Below, in pieces: positions 53,506-62,317 of a stretch of DNA of 64,000 nt. This stretch comes from Flavobacteriaceae bacterium. GTDB lineage: Bacteria > Bacteroidota > Bacteroidia > Flavobacteriales > Flavobacteriaceae. The notes beneath the pieces were generated by a model, which did no database searches, was not told the DNA's origin, and saw only the letters and a list, made by a program, of their open reading frames with translations. Each line of letters starts with the position of its first letter. Positions within the stretch are counted from its first letter, which is position 1. The stretch is from NCBI GenBank assembly GCA_013214065.1, contig JABSPK010000006.1:1-64000 (forward strand), written 5' to 3'. Both the position numbers and the translations under genes were made by a program.

Positions 53506-55038
53506 ATGAAGAAGACCGAGAATCAAATGTTGGTCATTTTCGGGGCCTCAGGAGATCTGACCGCTCGAAAATTGGTACCGGCCATATTCAACCTGTATGT
53601 AGCACGGCAATTGCCCGAAAACTTCGTGGTCTTGGGGGCAAGTCGTAGTGACCTCACCGATAAGGCCTTTCGAAACAAGGTAGTGTTGGAAAGCCCTTAC
53701 CTAAAGACCCGCTTGGAAGATCTGAAGGAGAACTACATCAAAGGCTTTTCGGATAAGTTCTTTTATGAAGATCTTGGCGGCGATTACGATACCCATTATG
53801 GCCGTTTGCGCAAGCGCATCGAAGACCTGAATTCGAAATACGGTACGGCCGGCAATATCATTTATTACCTGTCGACACCGCCCACCTTATACGAGACCAT
53901 TGCCAAGAACCTGGCCGAAGTGGCCTTGAACACCCAAAACAATGGTTGGAAACGCTTGATCGTCGAAAAACCGTTTGGGTACAGCCTTGAAACGGCCAAG
54001 AACTTAAATCAAGGGCTACAGCAATATTTTACCGAACCACAGATCTATCGTATCGATCATTACCTGGGTAAGGAAACCGTTCAAAACCTCCTGGTGACCC
54101 GCTTTGCGAATAGCATTTTCGAGCCGCTTTGGAACCGCAATTACATCCACCATGTCGAAATCACCAATGCCGAAAGCGTCGGGGTCGAAAAACGTGGAGG
54201 CTATTATGACAAATCAGGGGCCTTGCGCGATATGTTCCAAAACCACCTTTTGCAGATCGTCAGTCTGATCGTGATGGAACCCCCGATCAGCAATCAACCC
54301 GAGGAAATCCGGAACGAAAAGGTCAAGGCGCTTAAGTCATTGCGCATCATGAACGATGATCAGACGATATACGACCATACCATAAGGGCACAATACGTCG
54401 CCTCTGAAATCAATGGTGAAAAGGTGAAGGGGTATCGTGAAGAAGATGGGGTCGATCCCAATTCGACCACCGAAACCTATGCCGCCCTGAAGTTCTTTGT
54501 CGACAACTGGCGTTGGAAAGACGTGCCGTTTTACGTGCGCACCGCCAAGCGGATGCCGACCAAGGTCACGGAAGTAGTCATCCATTTCAAAACGCCCCAC
54601 CATCAGATCTTCCAGGATTCGGGTATGGATAGCAAAGACAACAAATTGGTCATCCGGATCCAACCGAACGAAGGGGTATTGATCAAATTCGGGGTCAAAG
54701 TACCCGGCCAGGGCTTTAAGGTGGAGCGTGCGAACCTCGATTTCTACTATTCGAGTTTGGCCGAGACCCATGTCATGGAAGCCTATGAGCGTCTATTGCT
54801 CGATGCCATGCAAGGCGATGCCACCCTGTATGCCCGTGCCGATGAGGTCGAGGCCGCTTGGGAATTCGTCGATCCGATTTTGGAATATTGGGCGAGCGGA
54901 AAGGACATTCGTATGTACGGCTATGCGGCGGGGGTCTGGGGCCCAGAGAATGCCGATGAGTTGATCGATGGGATCGGGTATTGGCGTAATCCGGGTGAGA
55001 ACCTGACTGATGATCCCGGTTATTGCGTGATCTGCTAG
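53506..55038 (+). CDS. zwf: Glucose-6-phosphate 1-dehydrogenase
   Basis: 510 residues. The coenzyme loop FGASGDLTARKLVPA is at 11-25 and the active-site RIDHYLGKE (His) lies near residue 183; EKPFGYSLETA precedes it. It oxidises glucose-6-phosphate to 6-phosphogluconolactone, usually with NADP+, as the entry to the oxidative pentose phosphate pathway. The C-terminus (DDPGYCVIC) has two Cys that might be redox sensitive, which is speculation. pgl starts 36 bp downstream on the same strand. Confidence 0.96.
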   Translation: MKKTENQMLVIFGASGDLTARKLVPAIFNLYVARQLPENFVVLGASRSDLTDKAFRNKVVLESPYLKTRLEDLKENYIKGFSDKFFYEDLGGDYDTHYGRLRKRIEDLNSKYGTAGNIIYYLSTPPTLYETIAKNLAEVALNTQNNGWKRLIVEKPFGYSLETAKNLNQGLQQYFTEPQIYRIDHYLGKETVQNLLVTRFANSIFEPLWNRNYIHHVEITNAESVGVEKRGGYYDKSGALRDMFQNHLLQIVSLIVMEPPISNQPEEIRNEKVKALKSLRIMNDDQTIYDHTIRAQYVASEINGEKVKGYREEDGVDPNSTTETYAALKFFVDNWRWKDVPFYVRTAKRMPTKVTEVVIHFKTPHHQIFQDSGMDSKDNKLVIRIQPNEGVLIKFGVKVPGQGFKVERANLDFYYSSLAETHVMEAYERLLLDAMQGDATLYARADEVEAAWEFVDPILEYWASGKDIRMYGYAAGVWGPENADELIDGIGYWRNPGENLTDDPGYCVIC

Positions 55039-55074
55039 CAAACGTTTCATAATCCAATCAAAAAACAGTTGCAC

Positions 55075-55785
55075 ATGGAATTAAAGATCCAAAAAGATAA
55101 AACAGCGGTAGCTGAAGCGTTTTCCGCCTATTTCGCTGAATTCGTCAAAGGAAAGGAAAGCGTACATATCGCCCTATCGGGCGGGAGCACCCCGAAATTG
55201 ATCTTCGATATCTTGGCCGATACCTTCGGGGAAACCATCGATTGGTCGGCCCTGCATTTTTATTGGGGGGATGAGCGATGCGTACCGCCGACCGACGCAG
55301 AGAGCAATTATAAAATGACGGTCGATCACCTTTTTTCAAAGATCGACGTTCCAAAAGAAAACATCCATCGCGTATTGGGGGAAAACGACCCCATGGGTGA
55401 AGCCATGCGCTATGCCAATCTGTTGGAAATCAACTTAGACCGGATCAACGGCGTACCACAGTTCGACCTGGTGCTCTTGGGCATGGGCGACGATGGGCAT
55501 ACCGCCTCCATTTTCCCGCATGAGATCGATTTGTGGGATGCCGAAGATCACTGCGTGGTGGCTACCCATCCCGAATCCGGACAACAACGGGTGTCGATTA
55601 ATGGCAAGGTCATCAATACGGCAAAAACGGTGGTTTTTTTGGTCACGGGGGAGGCAAAGACCGAAAAGTTCCGTTGCATCAAAGACCGCCAAGAAGGCCA
55701 TGAAGCCCTCCCGGCGAGTTTGGTGGCCCCTGACTCCGGCGAGCTCATCTGGTTTTTAGACGAGGCCGCGGCAGGCGGGGCTTAA
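55075..55785 (+). CDS. pgl: 6-phosphogluconolactonase
   Basis: 236 residues from the ATG at 55075; a TTG two codons upstream is less likely. Motifs: ALSGGSTPK near residue 36, WGDERCVP near 66 and the catalytic-region LGMGDDGHTASIFP near 138 (His/Asp). It hydrolyses the lactone made by Zwf. It shares TTAA as overlapping stop codons with the convergent membrane-protein gene. Confidence 0.95.
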   Translation: MELKIQKDKTAVAEAFSAYFAEFVKGKESVHIALSGGSTPKLIFDILADTFGETIDWSALHFYWGDERCVPPTDAESNYKMTVDHLFSKIDVPKENIHRVLGENDPMGEAMRYANLLEINLDRINGVPQFDLVLLGMGDDGHTASIFPHEIDLWDAEDHCVVATHPESGQQRVSINGKVINTAKTVVFLVTGEAKTEKFRCIKDRQEGHEALPASLVAPDSGELIWFLDEAAAGGA

Positions 55786-56186
55786 GCGACAGCAACCCGC
55801 ATTCTATTTCGATAATAATACCAGAGGAAATAGAGCGATACCAGGTTGGGTAGCAGAAACAGCGCCATGGATTGTACCACCCCCGTCACATCGGTGAGCA
55901 CGCCACTCTGATAGCCGGCCCATACATCCATCAAATCCATGGTGAAGCGGGCGAGCAAGGCGGTCAGCGTACTGTGATAAGTACGAAAGACCCATACCCC
56001 CAAGATCAAAGCAACGGCAAGGGCGATATAGCGCCCAGCTGAGTTCAATAAGATAAAGTCGCTGGCACCACCGGTATCGATACCAAAAGCTTCCATCATC
56101 CCGTTTCCATCCACAAACCCATAGACGCTGAAGACGACCGTCCAGAGGGTCAGATAAGCCGGTAGCAGATACTACCATCGGGGCAT
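55782..56186 (-). pseudogene. Membrane protein gene with in-frame amber codon near its start
   Basis: The intact part reads on from GTG 56114 for 110 residues, with hydrophobic segments (LNSAGRYIALAVALILGVWVF, GVVQSMALFLLPNLVSLYFLW as landmarks). The same frame continues upstream as an excellent extra membrane helix (LLPAYLTLWTVVFSVYGFVD) back to ATG 56184-56186, but the fifth codon is TAG (56174-56172). Either the gene is broken, or it starts at the CTG 56168, or at the GTG and lacks the first helix. It resembles small four-helix membrane proteins of Flavobacteriaceae of unknown function. It follows a secreted-protein gene on the same strand. Confidence 0.55.
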
Positions 56187-56217
56187 GACCAGCTTTTTAT
56201 CGATTTCCGATAGCGAT

Positions 56218-56904
56218 TTAGTAGACACGTTCCGACGGAATTTGAAGTTGATGGGGCCGGTTTTCTGCCTTGTCGAAGGGGGTGCCATCGACATGCTTGG
56301 CCCCCATAAAGAGCAGGCCGTTTTTGAAGTAGATGAGGTCATAATCGGAAACGATCTGGCCTTCTACGATATGGAACATCGGGAAGGCCTTGCCCAGAAT
56401 ATCCTTCTTTTCATGGGCGATGAAAGGTGTCATGCCTTCGGGCAAACCACTATTCAATAGGGCGGCGGACTGTTCGCTCAAAGGGGTGACCGCAAAGCCG
56501 CCGTTCAGCACATAATCGATATTATAGGCCCCCTCGGCAATTGGATGGGCTTCACCCCAGACCAGATCCCCTTTGAATTCGAATTCCATCAAGGGCAGGC
56601 TACCGTAGTTGTCGGCGAAAAGGGTGATGGTGCCCGTAAAGCGATCGGCGGAATGGTAGGTAAAATGCCGTTTCAAAAAAGTGGGTTGTACGACGCCGCT
56701 GCCGCTGCGGTCCTCGGTAGGCCGCAGTTCTACGGACAGGCTTTGCCATTTCCCAAGGGCATAGGCTTTTACTTCCTCCAGACTCTTGGGGGTTTCGACC
56801 ATTCGTTTTGCTTTTGCTCGTTTGTTTTCCATATGCTGTGATTTTACCGGAACCGCCAACAGACCGAGAACGATCAGCAGGGTGGCCGGAATTGATTTTT
56901 TCAT
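56218..56904 (-). CDS. Secreted protein of unknown function
   Basis: 228 residues from ATG 56904, which gives the signal peptide MKKSIPATLLIVLGLLAVPVKS; the longer open frame upstream runs into the hxlR gene's promoter and is not protein-like. The mature part has a Lys/Arg-rich start (ENKRAKAKRM) and a lipocalin-like beta pattern (LGKWQSLSVELRP, FTGTITLFADNYGSLPLMEFEFKG, with landmarks GKWQS and TITLFADN). GKWQS near the start resembles the GxW of lipocalins, but I cannot place the family. It is divergent from the HxlR regulator across 96 bp. Confidence 0.7.
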   Translation of the reverse strand: MKKSIPATLLIVLGLLAVPVKSQHMENKRAKAKRMVETPKSLEEVKAYALGKWQSLSVELRPTEDRSGSGVVQPTFLKRHFTYHSADRFTGTITLFADNYGSLPLMEFEFKGDLVWGEAHPIAEGAYNIDYVLNGGFAVTPLSEQSAALLNSGLPEGMTPFIAHEKKDILGKAFPMFHIVEGQIVSDYDLIYFKNGLLFMGAKHVDGTPFDKAENRPHQLQIPSERVY

Positions 56905-56944
56905 GAGATATGATTTAAAGCCCCAAAAAAACGTATCATTGTCT

Positions 56945-56967
56945 AAACAAGAAGACAAGTCTTGTTT
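56945..56967. promoter_or_regulatory. Inverted repeat between the secreted-protein and HxlR genes, possible operator
   Basis: AAACAAGA (56945-56952) and its exact reverse complement TCTTGTTT (56960-56967) are 7 bp apart; the inner ACAAG-T-CTTGT also pairs. It lies midway in a divergent promoter region beside a regulator gene, the usual place for an HxlR site. Confidence 0.5.
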
Positions 56968-57000
56968 TTTGTATATAGTATAAAAAATAGACCATTGAGT

Positions 57001-57336
57001 ATGGTAAGAAAAACGAAAGATTTCAACCCGAATGGCTGTCCGGTGACTCATTGTTTGAATAAGATCGGCGGCAAGTGGAAGCCGGTCATCTTGTTTTTGA
57101 TCCGAAAAGATTGCAACCGTTTTTCGATGCTACGTCGGGCTATACCCGATATCAGCAAACAGATGTTGGTGAACCAGTTGCGTGAGCTTGAGGCCGATGG
57201 TATTGTGGATCGTACGGTCTTCGCCGAGGTACCCCCTCGAGTCGAATACGCTATTTCAAAGTATGGCAAGGGGCTGCTGCCGATTATTGACAGTATGCAG
57301 GACTGGGGCTTGGCCGATATGGGGAAAAGCTGCTAG
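57001..57336 (+). CDS. HxlR-type winged-helix transcriptional regulator
   Basis: 111 residues from ATG 57001. The HxlR signature CPVTHCLNKIGGKWKPVILF starts at residue 13, with the conserved Cys that senses oxidants or electrophiles in some members (YodB, HypR); a second Cys follows in THC. The winged helix continues with FSMLRRAIPDISKQMLVNQLRELEADGIV (landmark LVNQLRELEADG). It should bind DNA as a dimer. The divergent secreted protein is the most obvious target. It shares CTAG as overlapping stops with the thioesterase gene. Confidence 0.88.
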   Translation: MVRKTKDFNPNGCPVTHCLNKIGGKWKPVILFLIRKDCNRFSMLRRAIPDISKQMLVNQLRELEADGIVDRTVFAEVPPRVEYAISKYGKGLLPIIDSMQDWGLADMGKSC

Positions 57337-57878
57337 TCGAGATCCAGTTTGACGTTTTCATCGTCTAGAAGGTCGAGGTATTCCTTGATCTTCACTTTTT
57401 CATTATGGTATTTCGAATCGCGTTGGTAAACGGTTTTCTTGCGCTCCACGCTGCGCGCGAACCGACGCAGCCCTTCCTTATCGGTGAGCAATAAACCGGG
57501 TACCTTCACATTTTTCCCCTCCTTATTTTTGGCGACCATAGTGAAGTAGGACGAATTGCAATGTTTGGTCTTTCCGCTACGAACGTTCTCCGATTCTACG
57601 CGTACCCCGACCACCATAGAGGTCTTGCCGGTATAGTTGATACTCGCTTTGAGGGTGACCAGTTCGCCCACTTCGATGGGGTTCAGGAAATCGACCCGGT
57701 TGACCGAAGCGGTGACACAGTATTGTTGTGAATGTTTGCTAGCGCAGGCAAATGCGATTTGGTCCATTAAATTCAGGATATAGCCCCCATGCACCTTGCC
57801 CCCGAAATTGGAGTGGGCGGGGAGCATCAGCTCCGTAATGGATACCCGTGATTCAACGACCGATTTAAACTTCTTCAT
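57333..57878 (-). CDS. Acyl-CoA thioesterase (hotdog fold)
   Basis: 181 residues. The hotdog domain has MLPAHSNFGGKVHGGYILNLMDQIAFACA (landmarks NFGGKVHGG and the active-site Asp in LMDQIA) and FLNPIEVGELVTLKASINYTGKTSM, as in the ACOT7/YciA group, which hydrolyse acyl-CoA to fatty acid and CoA. A 45-residue charged C-terminal tail is extra. It begins 3 bp after the rmuC stop and is co-transcribed with it. Confidence 0.9.
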   Translation of the reverse strand: MKKFKSVVESRVSITELMLPAHSNFGGKVHGGYILNLMDQIAFACASKHSQQYCVTASVNRVDFLNPIEVGELVTLKASINYTGKTSMVVGVRVESENVRSGKTKHCNSSYFTMVAKNKEGKNVKVPGLLLTDKEGLRRFARSVERKKTVYQRDSKYHNEKVKIKEYLDLLDDENVKLDLD

Positions 57879-57881
57879 GGC

Positions 57882-59225
57882 TTATAGTTCCAAGGTCGAT
57901 TGTTGCAGGTCGTCTTCCTCGGCCCGTTTTAAAATGGGTTCCGGGATTGATTTCTTGGCTTTGGCCCCCATTTTCTTGAGCCGTTCGATGCTGGTGACGA
58001 TGTTGCCGCGTCCTTCGACCAGCTTGTTCATGGCCCCACGGTATTCGTTCTTGGCCTCGTCCATCTTTTTGCCCACTTTGGTGAGGTCGGTCACGAAACC
58101 TTCGAATTTATCATAGAGGGCACCCGCTTGTCGGGCGATCTCGATGGCATTGCGTTGTTGTTTCTCATTGCTCCACATGGTATCGATCGTGCGGAGGGTC
58201 GCCAATAGGGTGGCCGGGGTCACGATGACGATGTTTTGTTCAAAGGCCTTGTTGTACAAGGAATTGTCTTCATTGATGGCAATGGCAAAGGCCGGTTCGA
58301 TCGGTACGAAAAGCAAGACGAAATCGGGGCTCTCCATTTCATACAGGTCTTCGTATTTCTTGGCCGAAAGCTGTTCGACATGCCGCCTTAAGGAGTTGAT
58401 GTGCTCTTTCAGATACTTGGGTCGCTCTTCTTCGTCGGCATTGGTGTAGCGTTCGTAATCGGTCAACGAGACTTTGGAGTCGACTACCATTTTCTTCCCG
58501 TTGGGAAGGTGGATGATCACATCGGGCATGACCCGTGAACCGTCTTCGCGGGTAAAACTTTGTTGTACGCTATATTCGCGATCTTTCTCCAAACCGGACT
58601 TTTCCAACACCCGTTCCAAGACCAATTCCCCCCAATTCCCCTGCATTTTGCTATCCCCTTTTAGGGCCTTGGTCAGATTCTCGGCCTCTTGGGTGATCTT
58701 AAGGTTCTGGTTTTGCAAATGCAGCAACTGTTCTTTTAGGGCGGAGTGGATGCTGATATTCTCCTTTTGGGACTCTTCTACCTTCTTTTCGAAACGCTGG
58801 ATTTTTTCCTGAAGCGGATTCAGGATGAGCTTGATGTTCTTTTGGTTCTGCTCCGTGAATTTATTGCTCTTCTCGTCCAAGATTTTGTTGGCCAAGTTTT
58901 CAAATTCCTTGGTGAACTTCTGTTGTAGTTTTTCGACTTCCTCGCGCTGTTCGGTATTGATACGCTGCAGGTTTTCCATGCCAGCTTGGCGTTTGACCAG
59001 TTCAAGGCCCTGCTGTTCTTTTTCGAACTGCAGTTGCCGATTGGTCTCATGGGCGGCCTCCAATTTGCCGTTCAGATCTGATGCGGTCTGTTTCCATTGT
59101 TGCTCCCGCTCGTCCCAAATAGCGTCTTTCGAACCGCTCTTCAACCGTTGCAGGTACATACCGGCCACGATGCCGATGGCGATGGCCACCAAGGCCACTA
59201 GTAAGATGATCAAACTTTCACTCAT
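57882..59225 (-). CDS. rmuC: DNA recombination protein RmuC
   Basis: 447 residues from ATG 59225, giving an N-terminal membrane helix (LIILLVALVAIAIGIVAGMYL). A long coiled coil runs from about 30 to 180. The RmuC domain follows, with GNWGELVLERVLEKSGL, VDSKVSLTDYERY and FVPIEPAFAIAI as landmarks. RmuC limits inversions at short inverted repeats in E. coli and resembles restriction-endonuclease folds. It is the first gene of the pair with the thioesterase. Confidence 0.92.
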   Translation of the reverse strand: MSESLIILLVALVAIAIGIVAGMYLQRLKSGSKDAIWDEREQQWKQTASDLNGKLEAAHETNRQLQFEKEQQGLELVKRQAGMENLQRINTEQREEVEKLQQKFTKEFENLANKILDEKSNKFTEQNQKNIKLILNPLQEKIQRFEKKVEESQKENISIHSALKEQLLHLQNQNLKITQEAENLTKALKGDSKMQGNWGELVLERVLEKSGLEKDREYSVQQSFTREDGSRVMPDVIIHLPNGKKMVVDSKVSLTDYERYTNADEEERPKYLKEHINSLRRHVEQLSAKKYEDLYEMESPDFVLLFVPIEPAFAIAINEDNSLYNKAFEQNIVIVTPATLLATLRTIDTMWSNEKQQRNAIEIARQAGALYDKFEGFVTDLTKVGKKMDEAKNEYRGAMNKLVEGRGNIVTSIERLKKMGAKAKKSIPEPILKRAEEDDLQQSTLEL

Positions 59226-59288
59226 GGGTTCCCTTCTAAAGCTAAAGATACTGCTTTTCACTTTCAGAAAAGTAAGTAGCCAAGCCGT

Positions 59289-60062
59289 CTATCGGTTCAA
59301 GATAAACCGTTTTGTTTTTGGGTCGAATCGGAGGCTATCATCTGGGAAAAGGGTGGCCAAACTTTCGCTCGCCAAAAGCTCGGGCACGGCACCGAACGGA
59401 TTGTCTTTTCCATCCAAGATCAGGAGTTTGTCGCAAAGTTCCAGGGCCAAGTTGACCTCATGACTCGTAAATAGTATGGTTTTACCGTGTACATGGGCCA
59501 GCTCTCGCAATCGCTTTAAAATGGAGACCTTGTGGTAGAGGTCCAAATGGCTGGTGGGTTCATCCAACAAGATCAAGGGCGTGTCTTGGGCCATGGCCCT
59601 AGCGATAAGCACCCGCTGTAACTGCCCGTCGCTGAGCTCGGCACACCGCCGATCTTGTAAGGCTTGCAAGTCCAAGAGGGCCATGCAGTCTTGGGCAATT
59701 TCGCGATCTTTTTCCGTCAGCCTTCCGAGCCAATCGGAATAGGGCTGTCGCCCCAGGGCCACAAGATCTTGCACCCGAAGGTTTTTAGAGGCCAAAGGGT
59801 CGGTCAAGACCACCGCAAGCCTTTGGGCCAATTCGTGCAGCGAAAACGATTCTAGGGCCTTGCCTTGCAGGGTAATGGCACCGCCGCACTTGGTTTGTAA
59901 GCCGGCGAGGGTACGCAATAGGGTCGATTTTCCGATGCCATTGCCGCCAATGATCCCGCAGAGCTCCCCTTGATTCAAAGAAAGGGATATCGGTTCGATC
60001 AGGGGATTGCCCCCGTAGCCGATACCCAATTGGGAAACTGTGATGATATTGGTTGCTTCCAT
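59289..60062 (-). CDS. btuD: ABC transporter ATP-binding protein, vitamin B12 import
   Basis: 257 residues from ATG 60062; an open frame upstream lies inside btuC. Walker A is GGNGIGKSTLLRTL, the signature LSDGQLQRVLIARA, and Walker B LILLDEPTSHLD. These fit the FecE/BtuD/HmuV group. The gene starts 2 bp after the btuC stop, so btuF-btuC-btuD form one operon. The cargo is taken as cobalamin because the divergent TonB receptor carries a cobalamin riboswitch; by sequence alone haem or siderophore could not be excluded. Confidence 0.88.
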   Translation of the reverse strand: MEATNIITVSQLGIGYGGNPLIEPISLSLNQGELCGIIGGNGIGKSTLLRTLAGLQTKCGGAITLQGKALESFSLHELAQRLAVVLTDPLASKNLRVQDLVALGRQPYSDWLGRLTEKDREIAQDCMALLDLQALQDRRCAELSDGQLQRVLIARAMAQDTPLILLDEPTSHLDLYHKVSILKRLRELAHVHGKTILFTSHEVNLALELCDKLLILDGKDNPFGAVPELLASESLATLFPDDSLRFDPKTKRFILNR

Positions 60063-60064
60063 AC

Positions 60065-61096
60065 TCAAAACAAAAACCGTCTTTTTTTGACCAACAACCA
60101 GATGACCACCGGCGCGCCGACGATCGAGGTGATCGCATTGATGGGCAATACCGCCGCTGAATTCGGCCATTGCGCGATGCTATCGCAGACCAAGAGCAAT
60201 AGGGCTCCATACAGGAAAACCGCTGGTAACAAGACCTGGTGCCGGGTAGTATCGAACAACTGCCGCGCCAAATGGGGTACGGCGAGACCGACAAAGGCAA
60301 TCGGTCCCGCAAATGCGGTGATGCTACCGGCCAATATGCCGGTCGCTGCGATTATGGTGTATTTCGAACGTTTCAAGGCGACACCCAGACTTTGGGCATA
60401 GCGTTCGCCTAAGAGCAGGGCGTTCAAGGTCTTGGTCGACACCAAGGTTAAAAACAAACCTATGAGCACCAAAGCTGCCAGCAAGCCGATTTGCGACCAA
60501 CTCAAGTCGCCCACACTACCGAAGGACCAAAACACGTAGCGTTGTAGGGCCTCGGCACTCGAGAAATAAGCCAAAACACTGACCACGGCCGAGGTGATGC
60601 TGCCGAACATCAGTCCGATAATCAGCAAGGCCATGGTATCACGTACGCGGTTCGCGACCACCAATACGACGAAAAGTACCAGCACACTGCCCATACTGGC
60701 CGCCAATACCAAGGGTACGTCACCGGCCCAACCCACGGTCGAGGCACCAAAGACCGCACCCGCACCCAATATCAAGATCGCGGCCCCAAGACTGGCCCCA
60801 GAACTGATCCCTAGCACAAAAGGCCCGGCCAAGGGGTTGCGAAAAAAGGTCTGCATCAGCAAGCCGCTGACGGCCAAGCCGCCCCCGACCAAAATCGAGG
60901 CCAAGGCTTTGGGCAATCGGTATTCCCAAATGATGAGTTCCCAAGACGGGTTGCTGACCGGTCGCCCGATAAACGCCCTTAGCGTTTCCGTAAAGGGGAT
61001 GGTGACGGATCCCAAGCTGATGTTCACCAAAACCATCACCAGCAAGGCGACCGATAGGGCCACGAAGGAAAGGCGATATGACGGACGAAAGACCAT
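60065..61096 (-). CDS. btuC: FecCD/BtuC-type ABC transporter permease
   Basis: 343 residues with about ten hydrophobic segments. Landmarks of the family: RLPKALASILVGGGLAVSGLLMQTFFRNPLAGPFVLGISSGAS (quoted by parts RLPKAL, GLLMQ.FFRNPLA and LGISSGA) and FVGLAVPHLARQLF near the C-terminus. It would carry the B12 across the inner membrane with two BtuD subunits. Its ATG overlaps the btuF stop by one base (TAATG). Confidence 0.9.
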   Translation of the reverse strand: MVFRPSYRLSFVALSVALLVMVLVNISLGSVTIPFTETLRAFIGRPVSNPSWELIIWEYRLPKALASILVGGGLAVSGLLMQTFFRNPLAGPFVLGISSGASLGAAILILGAGAVFGASTVGWAGDVPLVLAASMGSVLVLFVVLVVANRVRDTMALLIIGLMFGSITSAVVSVLAYFSSAEALQRYVFWSFGSVGDLSWSQIGLLAALVLIGLFLTLVSTKTLNALLLGERYAQSLGVALKRSKYTIIAATGILAGSITAFAGPIAFVGLAVPHLARQLFDTTRHQVLLPAVFLYGALLLLVCDSIAQWPNSAAVLPINAITSIVGAPVVIWLLVKKRRFLF

Positions 61097-62253
61097 TATT
61101 CCAGGGGGGTGAAAAAATAGGGTTGATGGTCGGGCAGCAGCTCGGGGTGAAATATCTTGACCAGATCACGAAGTACGAGATCCGGGCGTTGCGGGGCCAA
61201 TTCGTAATACAGCATGCCCCCCGTTTCTCCTTTGGTATTGGCAAAGGTATGTACTTGTCGGTTTTGGAAGGCTTCGAAATTGGCATACAGCGTATTATCC
61301 GCTTCCATATCGGCATAGCGGGTGAATTGCGAAGGGGCGATCCAGAAATCGGCTTCACGCCCACGTTCAAACACCTTTTCAAGACTGAGTGAAAGGCTGC
61401 CACTGCCCTTGGTCTCCTTCCAGAGGTATTCGGCATGGGCATCGGCTACAAAGCGGGCACCCCAGCTCTCACCGGCGGGTAGGTACCACACATCCTTGAA
61501 CAGGGCACCGCTCAATACGGTCGGCCGTTCGGTCGCGGTCGCCGCCAGTTCGCGCACCTTTTGGTAATCGGCAACGATCTTTTCGAATAGGGCATTGGCT
61601 TCGGTCTGTTTTTCGGCAAGGACCCCGAAGAATTTGATCCATTCGGCCCGGCCCAAGGGGGTCATTTCCATCCAATCGCCGTTGAAGACCACCGGAATAC
61701 CGGCGGCTTGCAGGGTTTGGTATTGTTTGTTTTGATTGTCGATGCCAAAACCGATGATCAAATCGGGAGTGTTGTTCAACACCAATTCGGTATTGAGTTG
61801 GCCGTTCATCCCTACTTCGGTGATGCTGCCGTTTTCGATGCGCTGGCGTGCCGCTTTGGAGGAAATGTAACGCGTATCGGGAAAACCGGTCAGATTCGGT
61901 AAAAGCCCAAGGGCCTCCAAGGCCGGTATGTGGGTCGAACTGGTGGCGATCAACCGTTCGACCGGGGTGCCGATGATGGCATCGTAGCGATCGGCGGCAA
62001 AGGTCATGGCCGCTAGGTTCGCTTTGGGTACGAAAGCATAGGTGAAAGTCTTATCACTGTTGGGCCACGGGGTCGAAACACGCACTTCGGTAAACCCCTC
62101 ACGCTCGATAAGTTGCAACCCGGTGGCATGTTGTAATGTGTAGTCGGTCGATGGTTGGGCAGGTGGTTCCGGTTTGTTTTTAGGGTTGCATTGCAGCATC
62201 AAAACCGCCAAAAGGGCGAGCAAGAAAAGGCGTAGGTGGGGTCGTCGCATCAT
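61096..62253 (-). CDS. btuF: Substrate-binding lipoprotein of the B12 ABC transporter
   Basis: 385 residues from ATG 62253 (or 62250). The start MRRPHLRLFLLALLAVLMLQC is a lipoprotein signal with the lipobox Cys in LMLQC. The mature part is a class III binding protein: YDAIIGTPVERLIATSSTHIPALEALG, VGMNGQLNTELVLNNTPDLIIGFG and a long helix (TEANALFEKIVADYQKV) between two lobes. The open frame goes on to 62907, but that part is antisense to the riboswitch and to btuB and is not protein-like. A -7 box ends 5 bp before the ATG. Confidence 0.88.
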   Translation of the reverse strand: MMRRPHLRLFLLALLAVLMLQCNPKNKPEPPAQPSTDYTLQHATGLQLIEREGFTEVRVSTPWPNSDKTFTYAFVPKANLAAMTFAADRYDAIIGTPVERLIATSSTHIPALEALGLLPNLTGFPDTRYISSKAARQRIENGSITEVGMNGQLNTELVLNNTPDLIIGFGIDNQNKQYQTLQAAGIPVVFNGDWMEMTPLGRAEWIKFFGVLAEKQTEANALFEKIVADYQKVRELAATATERPTVLSGALFKDVWYLPAGESWGARFVADAHAEYLWKETKGSGSLSLSLEKVFERGREADFWIAPSQFTRYADMEADNTLYANFEAFQNRQVHTFANTKGETGGMLYYELAPQRPDLVLRDLVKIFHPELLPDHQPYFFTPLE

Positions 62254-62258
62254 GACCT

Positions 62259-62266
62259 CAAAAGTA
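62259..62266 (-). promoter_or_regulatory. Putative -7 box of the btuFCD operon
   Basis: TACTTTTG on the minus strand fits TAnnTTTG and ends 5 bp before the btuF ATG, which predicts a leaderless or nearly leaderless transcript. No B12 box is found on this strand. Confidence 0.35.
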
Positions 62267-62317
62267 AGCTTATTTTCGAACTGAAAATGAAGTCGGAATT
62301 GCTTACATTCGTCGCGA

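Noticed and set aside
55804-56178. 124-codon minus-strand frame as the real gene in place of the amber-containing one
   Set aside because: The composition (many Arg, Cys, Trp and Gly) is that of a shifted reading of a membrane protein; the other frame has clear helices.
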